From: Winogradskyella sp.
GTDB taxonomy: Bacteria; Bacteroidota; Bacteroidia; Flavobacteriales; Flavobacteriaceae
Assembly: GCF_028282165.1 (NCBI RefSeq)
Contig: NZ_JANQIM010000033.1
Coordinates: 310,001-374,000, forward strand
Length of the DNA: 64,000 nt
Direction of reading: 5' to 3'
Shown here piece after piece: positions 38,185-45,862 of the stretch. The position numbers and the translations under genes were made by a program. The notes below the pieces were generated by a model. That model saw only the letters and a list, made by a program, of their open reading frames with translations, had not been told where the DNA came from and did not search any database. Each line of letters opens with the position of its first letter. Position 1 is the first letter of the stretch.

Positions 38185-38928
38185 ATGAGAAGATTTATTT
38201 ATTTACTTTTAATTATATGCTTCGCTTGTGATAGTGAAGATGCTAATGATTGTTTTCAAACGGCAGGAAATATTATTCAAGAAGAAGTTATGGTTGCTTC
38301 TTTCGAAAGCATTTTGGTTAATAGAGATATAGAATTGATCATTGTGCAAGCTGATGACTATAAAGTGACCATTGAGACAGGCGAGAATTTATTGAGTGAT
38401 GTAAAAGTTGAAGTTGTAGGTAATAGATTAGTGCTTACCGATAATAACACATGTAATTTTGTAAGGGACTTTGGCATTACAAAGATTTATGTAGAAGCCC
38501 CTGATTTAATTGAAATTCGAAATTCATCACAATATGAAGTATCTTCAGTTGGAATTTTATCTTATCCAAGCTTAAGCTTGATTTCTGAAGACTTCAATGA
38601 GAGCGTAGAATTTACAGTAGGCGACTTTAGGTTAAGTGTAAACAATCAGAGTTTAGATATAGTTTCTAATAATATAGCTTCATTTTATATTGATGGCACA
38701 ACAGAAAACCTTTCTGTTCGATTTTTTTCTGGTTCGGGTCGATTTGAAGGTAGAAACTTAGTTGCTCAACACATTGGCGTAAATCATCGCGGAAGTAACG
38801 ATATGATTGTTAATCCTATACAATCATTGACAGGAATACTCAGAGGAACAGGTAATGTGATCGCAGTGAATGAGCCACCTCTAGTCGATGTTGAACGCGT
38901 CTATACGGGTCAACTATTTTTTGATTGA
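38185..38928 (+). CDS. GIN-domain (DUF2807) lipoprotein
   Basis: 247 residues. Lipoprotein signal MRRFIYLLLIICFAC with Cys15. The mature part is a putative auto-transporter adhesin head GIN domain: repetitive right-handed beta-helix-like rungs such as FESILVNRDIELIIVQADDYKVTIETGENL, VEVVGNRLVLTDN and YVEAPDLIEIRNSSQYEV. Exact role unknown; such proteins sit in the envelope. It may share a transcript with the PagL-like gene 41 bases upstream. Confidence 0.8.
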   Translation: MRRFIYLLLIICFACDSEDANDCFQTAGNIIQEEVMVASFESILVNRDIELIIVQADDYKVTIETGENLLSDVKVEVVGNRLVLTDNNTCNFVRDFGITKIYVEAPDLIEIRNSSQYEVSSVGILSYPSLSLISEDFNESVEFTVGDFRLSVNNQSLDIVSNNIASFYIDGTTENLSVRFFSGSGRFEGRNLVAQHIGVNHRGSNDMIVNPIQSLTGILRGTGNVIAVNEPPLVDVERVYTGQLFFD

Positions 38929-38942
38929 AAATTATTCATTTT

Positions 38943-39131
38943 CTAAATATTCATTAAAACAACAATCACAAGGATAAAAAACAGTCCTATCCTACCACTA
39001 CCATTCCAACTTTCTTTGATAATATCCTTAAAACGTTTTTTATTAAGGTAAAAACACCATTTGATAGAGGCACCTATATCTCTTAAAATATCAGGGATAG
39101 CTTCAGAGATAATTCCAGCCAAAAAATTCAT
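38943..39131 (-). CDS. Small membrane protein, unknown
   Basis: 62 residues with a basic middle (LNKKRFKDIIKESWNG) and a C-terminal hydrophobic helix (IGLFFILVIVVLMNI). It begins 17 bases after gldA on the same strand, which suggests translation from the gldA transcript. I do not recognise a family. Position and membrane helix make it plausible. Confidence 0.5.
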   Translation of the reverse strand: MNFLAGIISEAIPDILRDIGASIKWCFYLNKKRFKDIIKESWNGSGRIGLFFILVIVVLMNI

Positions 39132-39148
39132 AATAGCTTCACTGATGT

Positions 39149-40042
39149 TTAACTGGTTAGTTCTCTAAATAAACTTTCTAAACTAGCATTTTTTTGGTTG
39201 AGTTGTAGAATTTTTAACTCATTATCGTGCGCAAAGTCAAACACATGCGAACGCATATCATCTTTTGTTGAGAATGTAATTTCATAAACAAAACCATGTG
39301 TGTTTTTTACAGATGCCACTTTAGGTAATTTTAATAAAAAAGTATCTTCAACTCTGTAATCAAACTCAACAACAACGACTTGTTCTTGTCCTTCTCTCAA
39401 ATCTTTTAAGTATTTATCGGCAACCACTTCGCCTTTATTGATAATAATGACACGATCGCACATGGCTTCAACTTCTTGCATAATATGTGTCGATAGAAAG
39501 ACAGTTTTTTTCTTGCCAATGGTCCTAATAAGGTTTCTAATCTCTACCAATTGATTTGGATCTAAACCTGTAGTGGGCTCATCTAAGATTAATACATCGG
39601 GATTGTGCAACAGCGCATTTGCCAAGCCCACACGTTGTCGGTAACCTTTAGAAAGTTGGCCAATTTTCTTATGGGCCTCTGGTGTGAGGCCAGTTAATTC
39701 TATAACCTCATTAATTCTAGATTTTGGCGTACCATGGACATTAGCATTAAAGCTTAAATATTCCCTAACGTATAAATCCGTATAAAGTGGATTGTGCTCT
39801 GGCAAATATCCAACACTACTTTGCACACTTCTTTTGTTGGTGCTAACATCAAAACCGTTTACATTGGCCGTTCCTTCGGACGCTTCAATAAAAGTGGTTA
39901 GAATTTTCATCATTGTTGATTTTCCAGCACCATTAGGACCCAAAAAACCAACGATTTCAGCATTGTTCACTTTAAAGGAAACATCGTTCAGCGCTTTCTG
40001 ATCTTTGTAAAGCTTCGTTATGTTTTTAACTTCAATAGACAT
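39149..40042 (-). CDS. gldA: Gliding-motility-type ABC transporter ATP-binding protein
   Basis: 297 residues, single nucleotide-binding domain: Walker A GPNGAGKST (residues about 34-42), signature LSKGYRQRVGLA, Walker B VLILDEPTTGLDP, and switch His in STHIMQEVE. The sequence resembles Flavobacterium GldA, which with GldF and GldG forms an ABC exporter needed for gliding in some species. The membrane partners are not here, so the assignment to gliding rests on sequence resemblance; an unrelated export role is possible. Confidence 0.8.
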   Translation of the reverse strand: MSIEVKNITKLYKDQKALNDVSFKVNNAEIVGFLGPNGAGKSTMMKILTTFIEASEGTANVNGFDVSTNKRSVQSSVGYLPEHNPLYTDLYVREYLSFNANVHGTPKSRINEVIELTGLTPEAHKKIGQLSKGYRQRVGLANALLHNPDVLILDEPTTGLDPNQLVEIRNLIRTIGKKKTVFLSTHIMQEVEAMCDRVIIINKGEVVADKYLKDLREGQEQVVVVEFDYRVEDTFLLKLPKVASVKNTHGFVYEITFSTKDDMRSHVFDFAHDNELKILQLNQKNASLESLFRELTS

Positions 40043-40199
40043 TCTGTAGATTATTTAATCAAAAGTACATGAAATTTGTGCATCGTAACAAAAATTAGTT
40101 CGTTACAGAATAAAAATACGTAATCTATAATAGGGCTCAAGGTTTATTGTAATATCTGTAAAACTTAGGTCGATTGTTAAAAAAGCGGCGTCAACAATT

Positions 40200-40228
40200 T
40201 TGATTTGTAAAAATATTAATTACATTAG
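40200..40228 (+). promoter_or_regulatory. Candidate promoter of the aromatic operon leader
   Basis: TTG (40,200-40,202), 18-base spacer, TACATTAG (40,221-40,228; one mismatch to TAnnTTTG). Predicted transcript start near 40,234, shortly before the leader peptide ATG. Confidence 0.4.
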
Positions 40229-40245
40229 CCCCATTAATAACAAGA

Positions 40246-40296
40246 ATGAGTATATCTAAAACATATTTTAACTGGTTTTATTTCTTTTTTAAGTAA
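40246..40296 (+). CDS. Aromatic-rich leader peptide of the aromatic amino acid operon
   Basis: ATG to TAA frame encoding MSISKTYFNWFYFFFK: five Phe, two Tyr and one Trp in the last ten residues. Six bases after the stop lies the first arm of the antiterminator (CGAGACT, 40,302-40,308), so a ribosome reaching the stop would cover it, while a ribosome stalled at Tyr, Phe or Trp codons would leave it free. Placed ahead of prephenate dehydratase, aminotransferase, prephenate dehydrogenase and DAHP synthase genes, it has the hallmarks of a regulatory leader peptide like pheL of E. coli. Confidence 0.88.
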   Translation: MSISKTYFNWFYFFFK

Positions 40297-40301
40297 AGGA
40301 A

Positions 40302-40365
40302 CGAGACTGTGTATGTTTTATTTAAATATAAGTTATGGAAGTCTCGATTAAGTCGAGACTTTTTC
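40302..40365 (+). promoter_or_regulatory. Transcription attenuator: antiterminator and terminator hairpins
   Basis: Segment 2 CGAGACT (40,302-40,308) can pair with segment 3 AGTCTCG (40,340-40,346). Segment 3 alternatively pairs, as AAGTCTCGA (40,339-40,347), with segment 4 TCGAGACTT (40,353-40,361), giving a 9-bp stem, a 5-base loop and a T-run: a rho-independent terminator. Segments 2 and 4 are the same sequence, so the two structures exclude each other. The remaining gap (40,043-40,199 and 40,366-40,430) holds no gene; one further hairpin (TTCAACC / GGTTGAA, 40,369-40,387) follows the terminator. Confidence 0.88.
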
Positions 40366-40430
40366 TTTTTCAACCTTTAGCGGTTGAAAGAATCCTGAAC
40401 AGGTTTTAGGAGCATGTAAAAGAACGAATT

Positions 40431-41258
40431 TTGACAAAACCAATAGCAATACAAGGCATCAAAGGGTCGTTTCATCACGAAGTGGCAAAACAATACTTTA
40501 ACGTCAAAACAGAAGTCGTTGAGTGTATGTCTTTTGATAGTGCTGTAGATAGTCTCATTAATGGCGATACAGATAACATTGTAATGGCTCTAGAAAACTC
40601 TATTGCAGGTTCGATCATACCAAACTATGCACTAATAGACAATTATAATTTAAATATTGTAGGTGAATATTATTTGGAGATTCAGCACAATTTATTGGCA
40701 TTGCAAGGCGAAACCATAGCATCGATAAAGGAAGTGCATTCGCATCCCATGGCCTTGTTACAGTGTAAAGTCTTTCTCAAGGATTATCCTCATATCAAAT
40801 TGGTTGAAGCAAAAGACACTGCCGATGTGGCAAAGCAAATTTCGGAAGGCAATGTAAAAGGAATTGCTGCTATAGCCAGTAAAAATGCAGCAAGTTTATA
40901 TGGACTCAATATTTTGGCCGAGAACATTCAGACCATAAAGCACAATGAAACGCGCTTTGTTATTGTTAAGCGTCAAAATCACCATCTTAAACGAAAAGGA
41001 CTTAATAAGGCATCATTAAAATTTGAATTAGACCACAAACGTGGTAGCTTAGCGACCATACTCAATGTAATGAGTGATTGTAAATTGAACCTAACTAAAA
41101 TTCAATCCTTGCCAAAAATCGAGACGCCTTGGAAATACGCTTTTTTCGTTGATGTTACTTTTGAGGATTACAAAGACTATGAAAAGGCCAATTCAATTAT
41201 GAAACTTATGGCAGAGAATTTTAAAGTGTTAGGCGAATATAAAAATGCGAGATTATGA
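40431..41258 (+). CDS. pheA: Prephenate dehydratase
   Basis: Converts prephenate to phenylpyruvate, the committed step to phenylalanine. 275 residues: periplasmic-binding-type catalytic domain (KPIAIQGIKGSFHHEVA at the start, ENSIAGSI near 63, HNETRFVIV near 178) and a C-terminal ACT domain (HKRGSLATILNVM, IQSLPKIETPWKYAFFVDV) for feedback by Phe. No ATG exists in a suitable place; the start is TTG at 40,431, giving the normal family N-terminus. No chorismate mutase domain is fused; that activity is on the last gene of the operon. Downstream of the attenuator. Confidence 0.93.
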   Translation: MTKPIAIQGIKGSFHHEVAKQYFNVKTEVVECMSFDSAVDSLINGDTDNIVMALENSIAGSIIPNYALIDNYNLNIVGEYYLEIQHNLLALQGETIASIKEVHSHPMALLQCKVFLKDYPHIKLVEAKDTADVAKQISEGNVKGIAAIASKNAASLYGLNILAENIQTIKHNETRFVIVKRQNHHLKRKGLNKASLKFELDHKRGSLATILNVMSDCKLNLTKIQSLPKIETPWKYAFFVDVTFEDYKDYEKANSIMKLMAENFKVLGEYKNARL

Positions 41259-42397
41259 TAGAGGTTGCCAACCGTTTAAAACATGTAGAAGAATATTACT
41301 TCTCTAAAAAACTTAGAGAAGTGGCGTTTTTAAAATCACAAGGAAAACCGATTATTAACCTAGGAGTTGGCAGTCCTGATTTAGAACCACCTTTTAAGGC
41401 TACCATGCTTCTAAAAGATAGTTTAGATGAGGAAGGCGCCAACAAATATCAGAGTTATCAGGGTCTTCCTGAACTGAGGGAAGAAATAGCTAATTTTTAC
41501 AAGCAACGCTATAAAGTAAGTTTAAGTGGTCAGGCCGAAATACTACCACTGCTAGGGAGTAAAGAGGGGATTATGCATATTTCTATGGCGTTTTTAAACA
41601 AAGGCGATGAAGTGCTGGTGCCAAATCCAGGGTATCCGACCTATTCAGCAGTGACCAAGCTTTTAGAGGCCAAACCAGTTCTGTACGACTTAATGGAAGA
41701 TAACCATTGGTTGCCAGACTTTATTGCTTTGGAGCGATTAGATTTAAGCAAGGTGAAAATTATGTGGATCAACTATCCACATATGCCTACAGGAGCCAAT
41801 GCACCTAATAAGTTTTATGATGAGGTTATTGCTTTTGGCAAGCGTCATAACATTCTCATCGTAAACGATAACCCTTACAGTTTTGTATTGAATGAAAAGC
41901 CGATAAGCATCATGCGCTATAACTATGCAAAAGAGGTTTGCTTAGAATTAAATTCTTTTAGTAAAACCTTTAACATGGCTGGTTGGCGCGTAGGTATGGT
42001 AGTTGGTAGTTACGAACACCTTAATGCAATATTAAAAGTAAAAAGTAATATGGATTCTGGAATGTTTTACGGTATTCAAAAAGGCGCTATTGAAGCTTTA
42101 AAATGTTCGGATATGTGGTTTGTAAGTTTAAATAGTGTTTACGAACAAAGACGTGAGTTGATCTGGAAATTAGCTGAAGCGTTAAACTGTACTTACGATG
42201 AATATGCCACAGGAATGTTTGTTTGGGCAAAATTACCACCACATTTAAAATCCGAAGAGTTTTCGGATTTGGTATTAAAAGAGCATTCCATTTTTATAGC
42301 ACCAGGAACAGTTTTTGGAAGCAATGGTGAAGGCTATGTGCGTTTTTCATTATGTGCGCCAGAAAAAATAATAGAAGAAGCAATAGCAAGAGTATGA
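41255..42397 (+). CDS. Class I/II aminotransferase (aromatic amino acid pathway)
   Basis: PLP-dependent enzyme of 380 residues, start overlapping the pheA stop by 4 bases (ATGA). The PLP-lysine region is visible as SFSKTFNMAGWRVGM near residue 235, with NPGYPTY and VNDNPYSFV contacts earlier. The family resembles aspartate and LL-DAP-type aminotransferases, but the position between prephenate dehydratase and prephenate dehydrogenase suggests it makes Phe/Tyr (or acts on prephenate). Substrate is inferred from context. Confidence 0.87.
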   Translation: MIEVANRLKHVEEYYFSKKLREVAFLKSQGKPIINLGVGSPDLEPPFKATMLLKDSLDEEGANKYQSYQGLPELREEIANFYKQRYKVSLSGQAEILPLLGSKEGIMHISMAFLNKGDEVLVPNPGYPTYSAVTKLLEAKPVLYDLMEDNHWLPDFIALERLDLSKVKIMWINYPHMPTGANAPNKFYDEVIAFGKRHNILIVNDNPYSFVLNEKPISIMRYNYAKEVCLELNSFSKTFNMAGWRVGMVVGSYEHLNAILKVKSNMDSGMFYGIQKGAIEALKCSDMWFVSLNSVYEQRRELIWKLAEALNCTYDEYATGMFVWAKLPPHLKSEEFSDLVLKEHSIFIAPGTVFGSNGEGYVRFSLCAPEKIIEEAIARV

Positions 42398-42504
42398 TGA
42401 GTAAACAGTTAACAGTAGCAGTTTTCGGTCCCGCATTGTTTCTAAGAATAATGATTCAAGAAGAAATAAATTCCCTTTCCAATTGGAAAGGTTTAGGATT
42501 ATGA
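42394..42504 (+). CDS. Possible 36-residue coupling frame between aminotransferase and tyrA
   Basis: A frame that starts at ATG overlapping the aminotransferase stop (ATGA) and ends with TGA overlapping the tyrA ATG (ATGA at 42,501-42,504). It encodes MMSKQLTVAVFGPALF and then a polar stretch. Exact overlap at both ends would keep ribosomes moving across the gap. The last third includes the palindrome at 42,474-42,491. It may be a coupling frame only, with no function for the peptide. Confidence 0.35.
   Translation: MMSKQLTVAVFGPALFLRIMIQEEINSLSNWKGLGL
42474..42491. repeat. 18-base perfect palindrome upstream of tyrA
   Basis: CCTTTCCAATTGGAAAGG, ending 9 bases before the tyrA ATG. Possibly an operator or, more likely, a dispersed palindromic repeat, since similar sequences are familiar from flavobacterial gaps. 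Confidence 0.55.
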
Positions 42505-43352
42505 ATAATGTTTTTGTCATTGGAGTAGGATTGATTGGAGGAAGTTTTGCGTTGGATATTAAAAAGCAAAATTCTGAATGTACCATCTTTGGAATTGATA
42601 ACAATGAAAACCATTTAGATGAAGCGATCCAACTAGGTATAATAGATGAGAAGGCCAACTTAGAGAGTTTAAGTAAAGCCGATTTGGTAATTATTGCGAT
42701 CCCTGTGGATGCAGCTTTAGAGGTGTTGCCAAAAGTTTTACATAAGATTTCTGATGAAGCCATTGTATTTGATGTGGGATCTACCAAAGAGGATATCTGT
42801 CTTAAGGTAAAACCGCATCCAAAACGAAGAAATTTTTTGGCGGCCCATCCTATCGCAGGTACGGAGCATTCGGGGCCGCGCGCTGCCTTACAAGGACTGT
42901 ACAAGAACAAAACCAATATTATTTGTGAGGTTGAAGAGACCGCGTTTAAGCTTCAGGAGAAAGCTTTGAAGCTATTTTCGGATTTAGGGATGCGCATTCG
43001 ATACATGAACCCGAAAGCTCACGATAAACATATTGCCTATGTGTCGCACTTATCTCATATCAGTTCATTCATGTTGGGAAAAACGGTCATTGAAAAGGAA
43101 AAGAACGAACGTGATATTTTTGATATGGCTGGCAGTGGTTTTGAAAGCACAGTACGTTTGGCTAAAAGTTCACCAGCTATGTGGACACCTATTTTTGAAC
43201 AGAATAAAACCAACGTTATTGAAACGCTAGAAGAGTATATCAATAATTTAAAGCATTTTAAACAGCTAATGGAAGAAGGCAATTTTGAAGCGGTTTATAA
43301 TGAAATGAAAACCACAAATCACATAAAGGAGATATTAAACGGAATAAATTAA
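42501..43352 (+). CDS. tyrA: Prephenate dehydrogenase
   Basis: NAD-dependent oxidative decarboxylation of prephenate to hydroxyphenylpyruvate for tyrosine. I use ATG 42,501, which places the Rossmann motif GVGLIGGS at residues 7-14 as normal; an in-frame TTG at 42,483 lies inside a palindrome. 283 residues. Further motifs are IAIPVDAAL, DVGSTKEDI, AAHPIAGTEHSGP (catalytic His region) and YVSHLSHISS. Third enzyme of the operon. Confidence 0.93.
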   Translation: MNNVFVIGVGLIGGSFALDIKKQNSECTIFGIDNNENHLDEAIQLGIIDEKANLESLSKADLVIIAIPVDAALEVLPKVLHKISDEAIVFDVGSTKEDICLKVKPHPKRRNFLAAHPIAGTEHSGPRAALQGLYKNKTNIICEVEETAFKLQEKALKLFSDLGMRIRYMNPKAHDKHIAYVSHLSHISSFMLGKTVIEKEKNERDIFDMAGSGFESTVRLAKSSPAMWTPIFEQNKTNVIETLEEYINNLKHFKQLMEEGNFEAVYNEMKTTNHIKEILNGIN

Positions 43353-43427
43353 TAAACAATTCAATAACTAAAATAGAAATACCAAAAATTGGAATTTAGA
43401 GATTGAAATTTGGAATTTTAAAAATCT

Positions 43428-44510
43428 ATGGAAAACAAAAAAGAGTTGAGAAATTGGCTAGATGCATTTAACTTAGAGCATCCATTGGTTATTGCTGGGC
43501 CATGCAGTGCAGAAACCGAACAACAGGTGCTTCATATTGCGCACCAACTAAAAGATAGTGATGCAACGGTATTTAGAGCAGGTATTTGGAAACCAAGAAC
43601 GCGCCCTGGAAACTTTGAAGGTGTAGGAGCTCTTGGTTTAAAATGGATGCAAAAAGCTAAGGAAGAGACCGGGATGATGATTACGACCGAAGTAGCCAAT
43701 CCTCACCATGTGGAATTAGCTCTAGAACATGATATTGATATTCTTTGGGTAGGAGCAAGAACGACGGTAAGCCCATTCATAGTTCAGGATATTGCAGAAG
43801 CGCTGAGAGGAACAGACAAACCGGTACTGATAAAAAATCCGGTTAATCCAGACTTATCGCTCTGGTTAGGTGCAGTTGAGCGTTTTTACACGGCTGATGT
43901 TAAGAACTTAGGTGTTGTTCATAGAGGCTTTTCGACGTATGAGAAAACGCGCTACAGAAATAATCCCGAGTGGCAATTGGCAGTAGATTTGCAGAACCGT
44001 TTTCCAGATTTACCTTTAATATTAGATCCTTCCCATATTGCAGGACGTCGCGATATTATTTTCGATTTAAGCCAAACAGCATTAGATTTAAATTACGATG
44101 GATTAATGATAGAAACACATCACGATCCTGATAATGCATGGAGCGATGCTGCACAACAGATTACACCTGATACTTTGATAAAATATACTCAGGATTTACG
44201 CATTAGAAAAGAAGTAGGTGAGGACGCTGAGTTTAAGAACAGTATAAATACCTTAAGAACCAAAATAGATGTCATAGATCACCAGCTTATTGAAATTTTA
44301 GGTAAACGTATGCAAGTTGTAAAGGGTATCGGAACCCTAAAGAAAAAGCATAATGTGGCGGTATTGCAAAATAAACGCTATAACGAAATTCTAGGTAGAA
44401 TGATACTAGAAGGCGAAGAAAAGAACTTAAGCGAAGAATTTATTTTAAAGATGTTTAAAGCGATACACCAAGAATCAATTAATCATCAAGAGGAGATTAT
44501 TAATCATTAA
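43428..44510 (+). CDS. Bifunctional DAHP synthase / chorismate mutase
   Basis: First enzyme of the shikimate pathway fused to chorismate mutase, 360 residues. The N-terminal DAHP synthase domain (about 1-255) is of the short type I beta class: IAGPCSAE, FRAGIWKPRTRPGNFEG, VLIKNPVN, DPSHIAGRRD. The C-terminal AroQ mutase domain (about 268-352) shows INTLRTKIDVIDHQLIEILGKRM and VLQNKRYNEI. The fusion feeds chorismate to prephenate for the two preceding enzymes. The 75-base gap before it contains a TTGGAATTT direct repeat (43,389-43,397 and 43,410-43,418). Confidence 0.94.
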   Translation: MENKKELRNWLDAFNLEHPLVIAGPCSAETEQQVLHIAHQLKDSDATVFRAGIWKPRTRPGNFEGVGALGLKWMQKAKEETGMMITTEVANPHHVELALEHDIDILWVGARTTVSPFIVQDIAEALRGTDKPVLIKNPVNPDLSLWLGAVERFYTADVKNLGVVHRGFSTYEKTRYRNNPEWQLAVDLQNRFPDLPLILDPSHIAGRRDIIFDLSQTALDLNYDGLMIETHHDPDNAWSDAAQQITPDTLIKYTQDLRIRKEVGEDAEFKNSINTLRTKIDVIDHQLIEILGKRMQVVKGIGTLKKKHNVAVLQNKRYNEILGRMILEGEEKNLSEEFILKMFKAIHQESINHQEEIINH

Positions 44511-44517
44511 ACCAAAA

Positions 44518-44547
44518 AAGGCTCGCATTAGCGAGCCTTCCTTTTTT
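44518..44547. terminator. Bidirectional terminator between convergent genes
   Basis: AAGGCTCGC-ATTA-GCGAGCCTT with T-rich tails on both strands, ending the aromatic operon and the minus-strand 44,546-44,971 gene. Its stem equals that at 49,006-49,027. Confidence 0.85.
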
Positions 44548-44971
44548 AATCTTCTTCCCAATCCCAGCCATTTTTAAAGTAGACCACCTTCATAACATCG
44601 TTCCAATTTTTCTTGTGCACTTTAAATTGTTCCTCGGTTAAAATGGGTTTTATTCTCGAGTTCATTTTAGTAACTAGCTTCTCCAGTTCTTCCTTAATTT
44701 CTTCACTGGTATAATCTTTATCTTTGTCATTGAGACGTTGCATATCATAGGCATAGTGCAATAGATATCTGTAGTATTCTTCCTCTACGTCTTCAGAAAG
44801 ATTCATTGCTTTTGTTTTTTCGTAGAAAAGCAATTGTAAATTTGCTCTTTCGTCTACCGAGAACATGTCGACTTTGTTCTTTTCTCTTTCGAGTTGTTTC
44901 TGTGATTGTCCAATAACGGAAGAGAACGTTAAGACAAAAATGGGAATAAAAAGTAGTTTAATAGTTTTCAT
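44546..44971 (-). CDS. Small exported helical protein, unknown function
   Basis: 141 residues, signal peptide ending SSVIGQ. The mature protein is charged and helical (KQLEREKNKVDMFSVDERANLQLLFYEK, EEIKEELEKLVTKMNSRIKPILTEEQFKVHKKNW). The last segment, with ILTEEQ before a helix, recalls Spy/CpxP-like periplasmic proteins, a weak resemblance. It lies just beyond the LytTR regulator gene on the same strand and could belong to its regulon; that is inference. Confidence 0.65.
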   Translation of the reverse strand: MKTIKLLFIPIFVLTFSSVIGQSQKQLEREKNKVDMFSVDERANLQLLFYEKTKAMNLSEDVEEEYYRYLLHYAYDMQRLNDKDKDYTSEEIKEELEKLVTKMNSRIKPILTEEQFKVHKKNWNDVMKVVYFKNGWDWEED

Positions 44972-45094
44972 GATGGTTTGTTTTTAAATCTACACCAAAA
45001 GTAATTCTAGCTGCTCTTAAATTTAAGAATTAATTGACTGAACTGTATTATTTTTTAAGTGAATTAACTTATTTTAAACCTGAATTACAATCGA

Positions 45095-45856
45095 TTAGGA
45101 ATTGATCCAATTTTTCACCTCGTTCGATTTGGCTTTACTCACAACGATGCGTTCTTTGTATGGAGGCTGCGTAATTACAATTAGCTTTCCATTAAAATAG
45201 TATTTGATTTTTATTATGGATTCCTTGTTTAAAATAAATTGTCTGTTTACGCGAAGAAATAGTTTTGGATCCAACTCATTTTCAATATCCTCTAGTTTTT
45301 TATTTATGATGTAATATTGGTTGTTGAAAGTTATCGCTTTTACGATACTAGAATCTATATAGAAATAGGCAATATCTTTTGTTTTTATGGGCAACAATTC
45401 ATCTCTTTTTTGAACTAAATAGGTGGATTTATAATTTGCCGATTTGGTTTCTAACATTTGCATTAGTGCTTCAATATTATTTGAAGTAAAGCCCAAAGGT
45501 TGTTGGGTAGATACAAACTTATTTATGGCATCAGAGATATCTGCCTTATTCAGGGGTTTTAATAAATAATTGACACTATTCACCTTAAATGCTTGGATGG
45601 CATATTGGTCGTAAGCTGTCGTGAAAATGATAGGTGTACTAATGGTAACTTGCTCAAAAATTTCAAAAGAAATACCATCCGCTAAATGAATATCCATAAA
45701 AATTAGATCGGCCTCTTGTATTTCAGAAAAATAAGTAACTGAAGACCTTACGGAATCAAGTGTTTTTAATACTTCAATAGTTGGGTCAATGTCATTCAAC
45801 AAATAAATCAGGTTTTCTGATGCTGCAATTTCATCTTCTACAATAACGACTTTCAT
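45095..45856 (-). CDS. LytTR-family response regulator
   Basis: 253 residues. Receiver domain (2-118) with Asp55 in LIFMDIHLADG and LKPLNK; C-terminal LytTR DNA-binding domain (about 150-250) with PIKTKDIAYFYID, KLFLRVNRQFILN and VVSKAKSNEVKNWI. Partner of the LytS-type kinase whose gene ends 6 bases before this one starts. LytTR regulators in flavobacteria usually control nearby genes; the targets here are unknown. Confidence 0.93.
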   Translation of the reverse strand: MKVVIVEDEIAASENLIYLLNDIDPTIEVLKTLDSVRSSVTYFSEIQEADLIFMDIHLADGISFEIFEQVTISTPIIFTTAYDQYAIQAFKVNSVNYLLKPLNKADISDAINKFVSTQQPLGFTSNNIEALMQMLETKSANYKSTYLVQKRDELLPIKTKDIAYFYIDSSIVKAITFNNQYYIINKKLEDIENELDPKLFLRVNRQFILNKESIIKIKYYFNGKLIVITQPPYKERIVVSKAKSNEVKNWINS

Positions 45857-45862
45857 AAAACT

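Noticed and set aside
40369..40387. Second terminator after the aromatic attenuator
   Set aside because: The TTCAACC/GGTTGAA hairpin has no T-run after it, so I do not call it a terminator.
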